A stretch of DNA of 12,948 nucleotides. It comes from Planctomycetota bacterium (GTDB lineage: Bacteria; Planctomycetota; Phycisphaerae; Phycisphaerales; SM1A02). Shown piece after piece: positions 1 through 7,077 of this stretch; the stretch's first letter is position 1, and each line of letters begins with the position of its first letter. The position numbers and the translations under genes were made by a program. The stretch spans positions 1-12,948 of the forward strand of contig QWPU01000052.1 in the NCBI GenBank assembly GCA_003671065.1, written 5' to 3'. The notes under the pieces are model-generated. The model had not been told where the DNA came from. It worked only from the letters and a program-made list of their open reading frames with translations, and did not search any database.

Positions 1-2
1 GT

Positions 3-269
3 CGCGCGACGAAAGAGACCGATGCCGCTCGTGCGCTACACGGCGAAATTGCGGGCATCGCAACTGATGAGGCGGATGTCGGTGCGCTCGTCGATGCGCT
101 GGCCGCGCTTGCGCCGATGCAACGCGTGAGTCTCGAATCAAGTCGCAGTCGCGAGTTTCTCGGTCGCAGCGCGCGAGAGTTCCGTGTGACTTTTACGGTC
201 GATCTTGATCGCCGCTGGAAACTCCCCGTATTGAACGCCGTCACGACGGTCTCTGGAGCGCAACCATGA
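3..269 (+). CDS. PilN-like inner-membrane assembly protein, C-terminal fragment
   Basis: The reading frame is open from the left edge and ends at the TGA at 267-269, so only the last 88 residues are present. The visible part runs from a helical segment (ALVDALAALAP) into an alternating strand pattern (MQRVSLESSRSREFLGRSA, then EFRVTFTVDLD). This resembles the periplasmic ferredoxin-like fold that ends PilN and GspL proteins. The N-terminal cytoplasmic tail and membrane helix that would confirm the family lie outside the window. The strongest argument is position: the stop codon overlaps the start of a PilO-like gene by ATGA, and a PilP-like gene follows, giving the usual N-O-P order. In such systems PilN and PilO dimerise in the inner membrane and connect the cytoplasmic motor to the secretin. 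The assignment rests more on context than on sequence. Confidence 0.6.
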   Translation, partial: RATKETDAARALHGEIAGIATDEADVGALVDALAALAPMQRVSLESSRSREFLGRSAREFRVTFTVDLDRRWKLPVLNAVTTVSGAQP

Positions 270-865
270 ATCGTCCTTCCAATGCAGCACTTGCTGCCTG
301 CACTTGTGCGTTCATGTCATTGTCGGCAATCACTGGATTTATCGCTATTCCTGCATGGAATCGCTCAGTCGAGCGCGCGAGTGAATCGGGACGCCTGCTT
401 GCTCGCGCCAGTCAACTTGAGATGCTCACACGCGAACGCGATGCCATTCGATCATCTGTCAATGCGGCTCGCGCCAGTGCCAACGCCGTGCTGCGCAGCA
501 TTCCACTGCACGCCGATCAAGGCTCGCTCATGCGAATGCTCGCGGTCAGTGCTGGAAATGATGTTGGCACACAAACGATTCTGGCTGGCGATGCCGTTCC
601 CGCCACGCCGCGAGAGAGCGGATATCACGCCATTCCTGTCACTGTCGAAATGCATGCTTCGTTTGCGCGTGTGATGGAAATCCTTGCGCGCGCCGAAAGC
701 GATCGACGACTGGTGCGCCCGATTCGAATTGAGATCACGCGATCAGCTGATCCCTCGACACAAAGTAAGAATGCGAAGGACGCCGACAAGGGCTTCGTGG
801 AAGCACGCATCGAACTTGATGCGGTGTATGGAAATGCAAGCGCCGCGCCTGAGGAGGAGCAATGA
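266..865 (+). CDS. pilO: PilO-like type IV pilus/type II secretion inner-membrane protein
   Basis: This 199-residue protein has the PilO layout. There is a short cytoplasmic N-terminus, one hydrophobic helix at about residues 8-31, and a charged helical stretch at 33-77 likely to form a coiled coil. A periplasmic domain follows at about 80-188. Within it, the segment around residues 118-150 (YHAIPVTVEMHASFARVMEIL) matches the family pattern of 'Y..ipv.v...g.y..l..fl'. PilO normally pairs with PilN through the coiled coil and binds PilP, forming the periplasmic alignment complex between ATPase platform and secretin. Its start overlaps the preceding stop and its stop overlaps the next start, so it sits inside a coupled operon. 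The length is close to normal for the family. GspM of type II secretion systems is the alternative name for the same role. Confidence 0.8.
   Translation: MNRPSNAALAACTCAFMSLSAITGFIAIPAWNRSVERASESGRLLARASQLEMLTRERDAIRSSVNAARASANAVLRSIPLHADQGSLMRMLAVSAGNDVGTQTILAGDAVPATPRESGYHAIPVTVEMHASFARVMEILARAESDRRLVRPIRIEITRSADPSTQSKNAKDADKGFVEARIELDAVYGNASAAPEEEQ
851..859 (+). promoter_or_regulatory. Strong Shine-Dalgarno for the PilP-like gene
   Basis: The run GAGGAGGAG ends two bases before the ATG at 862 and contains a full AGGAGG at 852-857. It stands out because several genes of this cluster (histidine kinase, receiver, STAS, ATPase) have no purine-rich motif before their starts. The site lies inside the end of the PilO-like coding sequence, and it supports the ATG at 862 as the real start. 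Confidence 0.6.
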
Positions 866-1557
866 AAACCGAACGAAACACTGGCAATCCGAGCACTTTG
901 AAGAGCAGACCACGCGCGACTAACTGGTTTCAGAGCCGTCGCACCGCGATCCTGTTCCTTTCGCTCGTCTCCATGGTCGCGATCGTCAAGTTGCCTGGAC
1001 TTCTCTTGTGGGCGCGCATTCGCATTCTCACAAGCTTGCCTAAGACCGCGATCGCAGACGATCCATCGCAGCCTGTGGCGTCTCTCGAACCAGCGGTGGA
1101 ACTCGACACTGGCCTTCTGCAGAGTGCGCCTGTAATTGAAGGTGTTCGCACCGATCCATTTCAAATCGATCGCGACATCTTTCCAGATCCAATCGCAGTG
1201 CCGAGCACGATGCAGACGAAGCCGTTTGACACAGCAGTAGTGGCATCGCCGATCGCGCTGCCATCTGCAGAAGAACTCCATCGAATTGCGATGGATGCGG
1301 CGCAACGGGATGCGGATGGCTTTCGTTTGCAATCCGCAGGGCGTGGTTTTTCGCTTGCGGTGATTGACGGCCGAACCCATCGAATCGGCGAGTGGATACA
1401 TGGATCCAACGGGATTGCCTTTAAGCTGGCCGAGATCCTTGATGGATCCGCAGTGCTTCAGAGCGAAATCGTCGCGGTGGATGGCACGACTCAAGTTGAG
1501 CGTTTCGAGATCCGCTTGCGCGGGTATTCACCGCGAAGAGAGCCCGCGCCGAAGTGA
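862..1557 (+). CDS. PilP/GspC-like inner-membrane protein
   Basis: This 231-residue protein begins with a basic N-terminus and a single hydrophobic helix at about residues 28-50. A Pro-rich, probably disordered linker follows and includes 'RTDPF' near residues 96-100, a short motif frequent in PilP and GspC proteins. The C-terminal domain at about 150-222 is a compact beta-rich segment (FSLAVIDGRTHRIGEWI) that matches the homology region of GspC/PilP, where a '..v.i.g..y..Gd.i' pattern recurs. That domain normally touches the secretin N0 region. Anchoring is by a membrane helix instead of a lipobox, which is more like GspC than proteobacterial PilP. The start overlaps the PilO-like stop (ATGA) and has a strong Shine-Dalgarno. 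The family call is good, but the choice between PilP and GspC cannot be made here. Confidence 0.7.
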   Translation: MKTERNTGNPSTLKSRPRATNWFQSRRTAILFLSLVSMVAIVKLPGLLLWARIRILTSLPKTAIADDPSQPVASLEPAVELDTGLLQSAPVIEGVRTDPFQIDRDIFPDPIAVPSTMQTKPFDTAVVASPIALPSAEELHRIAMDAAQRDADGFRLQSAGRGFSLAVIDGRTHRIGEWIHGSNGIAFKLAEILDGSAVLQSEIVAVDGTTQVERFEIRLRGYSPRREPAPK

Positions 1558-1846
1558 CATCACGCAAGGCGTGCTGCGTGAGTGCATTCAAACATCGCGT
1601 CGAAAATCGCATGGAACCCTTCGCGGAACACGCGTCGTTGATGGCGATGCTCTTTCGCCGCGTTTTGACGCGCGTCCGTGAATAGGGTTTGTGTGGGCAA
1701 CTGCTGCTGCGCGTTATTCCTACACACCATTCAAGTGAACCTATCGATCACGAACTCAGCGTGTCGGAGACAAGCGCGAGCTGTAGTCGGTCGATACAGA
1801 GCCTCGCGAGGCGATCGATCGTTCTTGACAGCAGGGAAGACACACA
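1558..1846 (+). other. Intergenic region upstream of the secretin gene
   Basis: This stretch of about 290 bases carries no gene I can support; open frames crossing it lack recognisable protein features. It starts with a small hairpin two bases after the PilP-like stop: TCACGCA at 1560-1566, an 8-base loop, and TGCGTGA at 1575-1581. No T-tract follows, so it is at best a weak terminator or processing site. Near the secretin gene there are two abutting palindromes (1801-1812 and 1812-1821) and a TTGACA at 1825-1830 that matches the -35 consensus but lacks a good -10 partner. The length and these elements suggest that the secretin gene has its own control region, separate from the N-O-P unit. 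Confidence 0.5.
1801..1821 (+). promoter_or_regulatory. Two abutting perfect palindromes upstream of the secretin
   Basis: GCCTCGCGAGGC at 1801-1812 is a perfect 12-base palindrome, and CGATCGATCG at 1812-1821 is a perfect 10-base palindrome sharing one base with it. They lie directly upstream of a TTGACA at 1825-1830 and of both candidate secretin starts. Such symmetry can be an operator for a dimeric regulator or a small hairpin. Palindromes made of CG and GATC words can also arise by chance in GC-rich DNA, so the functional claim is weak. Confidence 0.3.
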
Positions 1847-1878
1847 GTGATTCGCTCAATGCGCACAAACGCAGGGAA
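1833..1878 (+). promoter_or_regulatory. Duplicated Shine-Dalgarno motifs before two in-frame secretin starts
   Basis: The octamer GCAGGGAA occurs at 1831-1838 and again at 1871-1878. The first copy precedes an in-frame GTG at 1847 by a normal spacing, and the second precedes an in-frame ATG at 1883, also by a normal spacing. The ATG is preferred because it gives a signal peptide of ordinary length, but the sequence alone does not exclude initiation at the GTG. Confidence 0.45.
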
Positions 1879-1882
1879 CTCA

Positions 1883-4006
1883 ATGACGAAACTTCACAGC
1901 ACAGCACAGGCAGCACACTCGTTGCGTTGCATCGCGGCTCTCTCACATCGCGCCACATTCATCGCCACGCTTGCCGCGGCGAGTGTTGTCTTCGCGCAGA
2001 GCACTACAGCACCAGCAGTCGCGCCGCCGATCGCGCAAGTCACGCCCACTGACGGTCAGGATGTTGGCGAGACATTCACAGTGCAATTCCAAGACACCGA
2101 CATCCTGCAAGCATTGCAGATGTTGTCGATGCAAGGACGCCGCAACATCATCGCCTCCAAGGGCGTGAGCGGCACGCTCAGTGCAAACCTCTTTGATGTG
2201 ACGCTCGCGGAAGCGCTCGATGTGTTGCTGCGCGCCAACGATTTCCGCATGGAAGAGTCAGGCAACTTCATCTACATCTTCACGCGCGAAGAGTGGGACG
2301 CTCTCGTGCAAACGCGCATGAAGAAGGTGAGCCGCAACTTCCCGCTTGAGCATCTCAACGCCAAGGACGCCAGCGAATTCATCACGCCGATTCTCTCTGA
2401 AGCAGGCAAGGTGTCGTTTGTGGGTGATGTCGAAAAGGGCTTTCAACCAAGCTCTAGCGACGGCGGCACTGACAGTTGGGCGTTTCAAGGAATGTTGGTG
2501 GTGAGCGACTTTCCTGAAAATCTTGCGGCAGTCGAGAAATTGCTCAAGGAAATCGATGCACCGCCCGCGCAAGTTATCGTGGAATCCACCATCGTCTCGT
2601 CGAAGATCGACCAGAAGGACGGATTCGGCGTTGATGTCTCGATCATCGGAAACCTCGACTTCGCGAGCCTCACAGATCCACTCTCGGGTGCAAATGATCT
2701 CTTCGGTGGCGTGGTTGACAAGGGTGCGAACACTGCGAGTGCAGTGAATACGGCCGTTGCGGGCTGGGATCGCAATTCGACTTTGCGCGCAGGCATCGTG
2801 AGCGATGATGTTGCTGTCTTCTTGCGCATGCTCGATGAAGTGACCGACACTACGGTGCTCGCACGCCCGCGCGTCATGGCACTCAATCGCCAGCGCGCGC
2901 AAATCCTGATCGGTCGCCGCGTCGGCTACTTGACCTCGACGACTACGCAAACATCAACCACGCAAACGGTTGAGTTCCTCGACTCAGGTATCAAGTTGAT
3001 CTTCCGTCCGTTTATCTCAGCCGATGGCTCGATTCGCATGGAATTGGCGCCAAGTTTGACTGACGCGAAGATCGTGACCGCAGCTGGTCCCGGCGGCGTC
3101 GAACAGTCTGTCCCCAATGAAGACACCAGTGAGGTTGTCACGAATGTCCGCGTGAAAAGCGGTCAAACGCTGGTGCTTGGTGGACTTTTCAAGGAAGACA
3201 CCAAGATTGAGCGTCGACAAGTGCCTGGGCTTGGTGACGTGCCCATCATTGGCAACGCGTTCAAAGGTTACGACGACGAATTCAAGCGCGAAGAAATCAT
3301 CTTCCTTGTGACGCCGACAATTGTGAAAGATGATATTGCGAAGGTGTGGTCCGATGAAGCGGAGCAATTCGCCTCAGCGGTGCGTATCGGTTCTCGCGAG
3401 GGTCTACTGCCGTGGTCGCGTGAGACGCTCACGACTGCGCAGAATCAGCAAGCGCTTGATGCGCTCAGCAAAGGCGACACCGAGCTCGCGCTCTTTCACA
3501 CCGACAATTCATTGCGCCTCTCGCACAATCAGCCCGAGATGGTTCGCATGCGTGAGGAATTGCGTAATGGCGCAACGGCAGCAAACGCCGATTACCAGCG
3601 CAGCATGCTGCAACGGATGATCGAGGACCAATTGCCGACGGATCCTGAGGGTGAAGCGCCAGCAGTGGCGCCGGAAGCAGTGGCACCAGAAGCCGCACCT
3701 GAAGCAGTGGCACCGGCCGTCGCGGCACCAGTGGCAGCGGCAACGCCAGTGGAAGCAGAGGCTTCCACGATCACACCGACTGCAAACACCGGGCTCGCGC
3801 TTGCAGTGAGCTCGCAAATGTCAGCGGTCGCAAACAACGCGCTGACGCTCTCGGCAGCGACGACGCCTTCAATGGAGTTCTCGGCCGCTCCTCGCACCAG
3901 CAATACCGACGCATGGTTTGCGTGGAACACACAAGCGTTTATCGCGAGTGCGTTCGAGAACGCGAGCGAGCACTTCGCAGCAGTTTCCGAGACCGATGCT
4001 GATTAA
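1883..4006 (+). CDS. Secretin (GspD/PilQ family) with long C-terminal extension
   Basis: This 707-residue protein forms the outer-membrane channel of the machine. Residues 1-38 are a signal peptide with a basic N-region and an AAASVVFA cleavage site. An N0/STN-like domain lies at about 65-122 (FTVQFQDTDILQALQML) and an N1-type domain at about 150-225. The secretin barrel core spans about 310-480, with the hallmark VPGLGDVPIIGNAF at 447-460 and EEIIFLVTPTIV at 470-481. No AMIN domains are present, unlike proteobacterial PilQ. After the core there is an unusual tail of some 225 residues: a helical, TPR-like stretch (DALSKGDTELALFHTDNSL) near 526-545, an Ala/Pro/Glu/Val-rich stretch at about 592-628, and a Ser/Thr/Ala-rich end. 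Secretins usually stop soon after the barrel or carry only a short S-domain. An in-frame GTG at 1847 would add 12 residues. A terminator follows the gene. Confidence 0.9.
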   Translation: MTKLHSTAQAAHSLRCIAALSHRATFIATLAAASVVFAQSTTAPAVAPPIAQVTPTDGQDVGETFTVQFQDTDILQALQMLSMQGRRNIIASKGVSGTLSANLFDVTLAEALDVLLRANDFRMEESGNFIYIFTREEWDALVQTRMKKVSRNFPLEHLNAKDASEFITPILSEAGKVSFVGDVEKGFQPSSSDGGTDSWAFQGMLVVSDFPENLAAVEKLLKEIDAPPAQVIVESTIVSSKIDQKDGFGVDVSIIGNLDFASLTDPLSGANDLFGGVVDKGANTASAVNTAVAGWDRNSTLRAGIVSDDVAVFLRMLDEVTDTTVLARPRVMALNRQRAQILIGRRVGYLTSTTTQTSTTQTVEFLDSGIKLIFRPFISADGSIRMELAPSLTDAKIVTAAGPGGVEQSVPNEDTSEVVTNVRVKSGQTLVLGGLFKEDTKIERRQVPGLGDVPIIGNAFKGYDDEFKREEIIFLVTPTIVKDDIAKVWSDEAEQFASAVRIGSREGLLPWSRETLTTAQNQQALDALSKGDTELALFHTDNSLRLSHNQPEMVRMREELRNGATAANADYQRSMLQRMIEDQLPTDPEGEAPAVAPEAVAPEAAPEAVAPAVAAPVAAATPVEAEASTITPTANTGLALAVSSQMSAVANNALTLSAATTPSMEFSAAPRTSNTDAWFAWNTQAFIASAFENASEHFAAVSETDAD
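3652..3765 (+). repeat. Ala/Pro/Val/Glu-rich imperfect repeat in the secretin tail
   Basis: The DNA repeats short units such as GAAGCAGTGGCACC (for example at 3706-3719, with near copies just upstream). The units encode PEAVAP and APEA motifs between about residues 590 and 630 of the secretin. The result is a low-complexity, probably extended and disordered segment. Repeats of this kind often vary in copy number between strains; that is an inference from the pattern. Confidence 0.55.
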
Positions 4007-4037
4007 CAGCTGCAAAACGGCCGATGCAATTATGTTC

Positions 4038-4080
4038 GAACGCCGCGCCTCTCAAGGGCGCGGCTTCGTTCTGTTCTGTT
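4038..4080 (+). terminator. Rho-independent terminator after the secretin gene
   Basis: A perfect 8-base GC-only stem, GCCGCGCC at 4042-4049 and GGCGCGGC at 4057-4064, closes a 7-base loop. It can extend by three pairs (GAA with TTC) around a single bulged C. A T-rich run (TTCGTTCTGTTCTGTT) follows at 4065-4080. The site lies 32 bases after the secretin stop, and it separates the secretin gene from the TPR-to-platform cluster. Confidence 0.85.
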
Positions 4081-4130
4081 CGTCGAGTCCACTTTGAGCG
4101 TTGCGTGCTGACGCACTCGCTCTAAACCTC

Positions 4131-4135
4131 AAAGG
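4131..4135 (+). promoter_or_regulatory. Shine-Dalgarno deciding the TPR protein start
   Basis: AAAGG lies seven bases before the ATG at 4143 and favours this start over an in-frame TTG at 4101. The ATG also places a lipoprotein signal peptide exactly at the N-terminus. Confidence 0.5.
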
Positions 4136-4142
4136 TATTCCT

Positions 4143-5372
4143 ATGCAGATTCCTCGCGCATTCGCGCAACTCACCCTCGTTGCGACTCTTGCCGCCACAC
4201 TCATCGCAGTGCCTTCGTGCGCGCCGCGATCAACGGGCGTGCAGGCTCGGCTGGACGCCAACAAGCGTTACGAACTGACAACAAGCCTTGTGAGTTTCGA
4301 TCAAGCGAAACAAGCGTTTGAGTCGGGCGAACTGGACAAGGCGCGCAAAGAATGCGAAACGGCAATCGCACGCAGTAGCACGCAAGCGAAGTATTGGTCG
4401 TTGCTCGGACGCATCGAACTCGAAGCGAAGAAACTCGAACGCGCCGTGAACGCGTTTGCGAAGTCGATCGAGTGCGACCCGACACTCGCTGAACCGTTCT
4501 ATTACCGAGGCATCGTGCAGCAGCGCTGGGGTGCCTTCGCGAAGGCGACGGAGGACTACCTCAAGGCGAGCGAGCTTGCGCCTGACAAGGTGTCGTATCT
4601 GCTTGCCGCTGCGGAAATCATGATCACTGAGCGCAAGCTTGATGACGCGCGCGTGCTGCTCTTGCCCAAACTCGCGTACTTCGAGCACAACGCTGCGATC
4701 CACGAATTGCTCGGTGAGATCGCACTTATGAATGACGACTTCACTACAGCAGCCCGTAGCTATGAGCGCGCGATCATCATCGATCCTGAAGCACCGCTCG
4801 TTGCCGAGAAACTTGTCAGTGCGTATTTCAGCGCGGGCGAGTATCAGAAGTGCCTTGAGGCCGCGCGCCGTCAACGCTCGATTGCGGCGAAGGACGCGAA
4901 TGGTCAGCGTGTGGTAGTTCCGAATGAAGTCTTCCGCAATGAAGGGCGATCACTTGCCATGCTTGGTCGCATGTCTGACGCTCGCGCTGTATTTGTCGAG
5001 CAATCACGAGTGTATCCAGAAGACGCTGATTGTTGGCGCGATCTCGCGACGGCCGCACTTGCGAGCAACGATGTACCGCGCGCGGCCCAAGCGAGCGAGC
5101 GCTTAGTTGCGTTGAGCGCTGATGATTCTTCGGGCTACACGCTTTGTGGCATAGTTGCGGAACGCGAGCAGAAATATGACGAAGCGGTGCGTTGGCATCG
5201 CCTTGCGGTCGCTCGTGCGCCAACGAATGTTGACACCCTCATCGCGCTCGGCGTCGCGTTGCAGTCTGCGGGTCGGCAACAAGAGAGCCTTGAAGTACTC
5301 GGGAAAGCGATCAAACTTGATCCTCAATCAGCGCTCGCACGGAAAGCCTTTGCTGGCGCTGTTGTGGAGTGA
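4143..5372 (+). CDS. TPR-repeat lipoprotein
   Basis: This 409-residue protein starts with a signal sequence of about 25 residues (hydrophobic LTLVATLAATLIAV). A VPSC follows, with Cys26 as the likely lipidated residue, though the lipobox is not perfect. The rest is helical and made of tandem tetratricopeptide repeats, roughly nine of them. Clear units include 'AVNAFAKSIECDPTLAEPFY', 'AARSYERAIIIDPEAP' and, near the end, 'SLEVLGKAIKLDPQSALA'. TPR lipoproteins such as PilF/PilW act as pilotins that help secretins assemble in the outer membrane. Lying between the secretin and motor genes, this one may do the same, but it is longer than a typical pilotin and its partner is not shown. It begins after a terminator and is followed by the kinase gene at a 19-base gap, so it probably opens the second transcription unit. 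Confidence 0.75.
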   Translation: MQIPRAFAQLTLVATLAATLIAVPSCAPRSTGVQARLDANKRYELTTSLVSFDQAKQAFESGELDKARKECETAIARSSTQAKYWSLLGRIELEAKKLERAVNAFAKSIECDPTLAEPFYYRGIVQQRWGAFAKATEDYLKASELAPDKVSYLLAAAEIMITERKLDDARVLLLPKLAYFEHNAAIHELLGEIALMNDDFTTAARSYERAIIIDPEAPLVAEKLVSAYFSAGEYQKCLEAARRQRSIAAKDANGQRVVVPNEVFRNEGRSLAMLGRMSDARAVFVEQSRVYPEDADCWRDLATAALASNDVPRAAQASERLVALSADDSSGYTLCGIVAEREQKYDEAVRWHRLAVARAPTNVDTLIALGVALQSAGRQQESLEVLGKAIKLDPQSALARKAFAGAVVE

Positions 5373-5391
5373 GTGAGCGCGAGTCAACTGC

Positions 5392-6657
5392 ATGGAACAG
5401 ATCGCTTCACTCAACACTCGACTTGTGCGTGCACTTCCGCGTGCAATTGTTGGCGCGTACGCGTTGCTCTTCTCTCGAACGCGCGCGCCGGTGTTGACGA
5501 ACGCGAATTCGAATCAAGCCTTGACGGCGTTGACATCGCGACCGCCGCATGCAGACGATGCACTCCTTCGCGCGCGAGCCATGGAGATTCGTTCGAGTGA
5601 ACGCACTGCACTGCTCGATGCGCTTGTGGACGGAGTGCTCCTCGTCGATGCCCATGGAGAAACGCGCTTTGCCAATGCAGCGGCCGTTGCAATGCTTGGC
5701 CAGCGCGCAGCCATCGCAGGAACGCGTGACGCGATTGATGCGCTGCCACTGCAAGTGAAGCGCGCGGTCGCTGCGGTTGTCGCCACACGCAGTAGTGAGC
5801 GCCGACGCATTGAGTGTGATTTGAAAGGGGATTCAGCGCTTCCTGTGGTCGTGGTCGTGTCACGCATGCAGAGCGAAAGTGCTGCGAGTAGCTGTGAAGA
5901 ACTTGCCTCAGTTGTGATCCGCGACATTCGCGCCGAGCGCGAAGCGGATCGCATGAAGAGCGATTTCGTCGCGCAAGCCAACCACGAACTGCGCACGCCA
6001 CTCACTTCGTTGCGAGCAACTGCTGAACTTTTCGCCGACGGAGAAATCGTGAGCGCCGAAGAGTGCGCGCAATTTGGTCAGATCATTCTTGAGCATGCGG
6101 ATCGACTCGCCAACATCATCGACAACATGCTTGACATCCGTCGCATCGAAAGCGGAATGGCTCGTGCGGCGCTGGAAGAAGTGGACTTTTCGCAGCTAGT
6201 TGAATCGTGTGTGGCCGAGCAGTCCGCAGAAGCGCTGCGCAGAAACACTTCGCTCACGGTGGCGCGATCAGTGCGCACTGCCACCGCGCAGGCTGATCCC
6301 ACGCTCATTCGGCAAGTCGTGCTCAACCTCATTTCGAACGCGCTCAAGTACACGCCGCAAGGCGGAGTGGTGACGCTCGAAGTCGACACCGACAACCTGG
6401 CGCGTGCAATTGTCGTGAGCGTGCGCGACAACGGCCCCGGCATTCCTGAGCAGTCGCTGCCGAGATTATTCGGCAAATTCTATCGCGTCGAGAGTTTGCA
6501 AAAGGTTGCGAAAGGTACAGGACTTGGCCTCAACCTCTGCCGAAATGTTGTCGAAGCAATGCATGGCGGCCAAATTGGGGTTGACTCTGAAGTTGGCAGC
6601 GGATCGCGATTTTGGTTCGCGATTCCGATGAGCCAAGCGGGACAACAGGCAGCATGA
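5392..6657 (+). CDS. Soluble PAS-domain sensor histidine kinase
   Basis: This 421-residue protein is a two-component sensor kinase with no convincing membrane helix, so it should act in the cytoplasm. An N-terminal segment of unknown role (1-65) precedes a PAS-like domain at about 66-180 (LVDGVLLVDAHGETRFANAAA). The dimerisation/phosphoacceptor helix has the H-box FVAQANHELRTPLTSL with His198. The ATP-binding domain follows with an N-box (NLISNALKYTP, N312 and N316), a G1 box (DNGPGIP, 346-352), an F-box region (LFGKFYRVES) and a G2 box (GTGLGL, 375-380). All catalytic motifs are intact. It resembles PhoR/ResE-type kinases. The receiver gene starts three bases after its stop, so the two are very likely cognate partners. 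No Shine-Dalgarno is seen before the ATG. The signal sensed by the PAS domain cannot be deduced. Confidence 0.88.
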   Translation: MEQIASLNTRLVRALPRAIVGAYALLFSRTRAPVLTNANSNQALTALTSRPPHADDALLRARAMEIRSSERTALLDALVDGVLLVDAHGETRFANAAAVAMLGQRAAIAGTRDAIDALPLQVKRAVAAVVATRSSERRRIECDLKGDSALPVVVVVSRMQSESAASSCEELASVVIRDIRAEREADRMKSDFVAQANHELRTPLTSLRATAELFADGEIVSAEECAQFGQIILEHADRLANIIDNMLDIRRIESGMARAALEEVDFSQLVESCVAEQSAEALRRNTSLTVARSVRTATAQADPTLIRQVVLNLISNALKYTPQGGVVTLEVDTDNLARAIVVSVRDNGPGIPEQSLPRLFGKFYRVESLQKVAKGTGLGLNLCRNVVEAMHGGQIGVDSEVGSGSRFWFAIPMSQAGQQAA

Positions 6658-6660
6658 AAC

Positions 6661-7077
6661 ATGCAGAGCGTTCAAGGCAACCAATCGCGAGTTCTCGTAG
6701 TTGACGATGAGGCACACATCGTCATGGTTGTCGCCCTCAAACTCCGCAACGCTGGATTCGATGTTGAAACTGCTGGCGATGGCGATGAAGCTCTTGCCAT
6801 CTTGCAGGGAAGCGCAACCATGAATCGCGCCATCAATCTTGTAGTCACCGATCTGCAAATGCCCATCATGAACGGCATCGAACTCGCTCGCGCGATGAAT
6901 CAGGACGCGCGCTTGGCGAAGATTCCTGTGCTCATGCTCACTGCGCGCGGTCATCTTCTGCGCGACGGTGAAGCAACAGATGCAAACATTGCGCGCGTCA
7001 TCCACAAACCATTCTCGCCCAAAGGTCTCTTGCTTGAGGTCGAACGATTGCTTGGTCTCGGAGGACTCGCCGCATGA
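6661..7077 (+). CDS. Stand-alone response-regulator receiver
   Basis: This 138-residue protein is a CheY-like receiver with no output domain. The key residues are all visible: the acidic pair D15-D16 in VLVVDDE, the phosphoacceptor D64 in VVTDLQMPIMNG, T94 in LMLTARG, and K116 in HKPFSP. It starts three bases after the upstream kinase gene and its stop overlaps the next start by ATGA, so it is co-translated with its neighbours. Single-domain receivers pass phosphate on or act by binding a partner protein. The next genes in the operon encode an HD-GYP protein that itself lacks a receiver, which makes it the most obvious partner. That link is an inference from gene order. Confidence 0.9.
   Translation: MQSVQGNQSRVLVVDDEAHIVMVVALKLRNAGFDVETAGDGDEALAILQGSATMNRAINLVVTDLQMPIMNGIELARAMNQDARLAKIPVLMLTARGHLLRDGEATDANIARVIHKPFSPKGLLLEVERLLGLGGLAA

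Larger units (their letters stand above)
266..868 (+). other. ATGA-coupled gene junctions of the PilN-O-P unit
   Basis: Each of the two junctions in this unit is an ATGA in which the start codon of the downstream gene overlaps the stop of the upstream one, at 266-269 and at 862-865. This arrangement usually means translational coupling and supports a single transcript for the PilN-, PilO- and PilP-like genes. Confidence 0.7.

Noticed and set aside
625..1494. Long minus-strand open frame (289 codons) across the PilO-like and PilP-like genes
   Set aside because: It lies opposite two well-supported coupled genes, its translation is rich in Arg, Cys and His with no domain pattern, and it looks like a by-product of GC-rich codon use on the other strand.
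1560..1581. Hairpin after the PilP-like gene considered as a terminator
   Set aside because: The stem is seven pairs with an 8-base loop, but no T-tract follows, so it does not meet the usual rho-independent pattern.
1825..1853. TTGACA considered as the -35 element of a secretin promoter
   Set aside because: At 17-base spacing the -10 position reads TGATTC, which matches the consensus poorly, so I did not call a promoter.
1678..2052. Plus-strand open frame (124 codons) running through the intergenic region into the secretin start
   Set aside because: The translation shows no protein-like pattern, and the second half overlaps the secretin signal peptide in another frame.
2258..2950. Minus-strand open frame (230 codons) opposite the secretin
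   Set aside because: The plus strand encodes clear secretin domains here and the minus-strand translation has no recognisable features.
4102..4115. Small hairpin TGCGT-GCTG-ACGCA before the TPR gene
   Set aside because: A five-pair stem is too short to support a riboswitch or attenuator and could easily arise by chance.
4094..4126. TTGAGC and TCTAAA considered as a promoter for the TPR gene
   Set aside because: The spacing is 21 bases and both boxes are imperfect, so the pair is not convincing, although a promoter after the terminator is expected.
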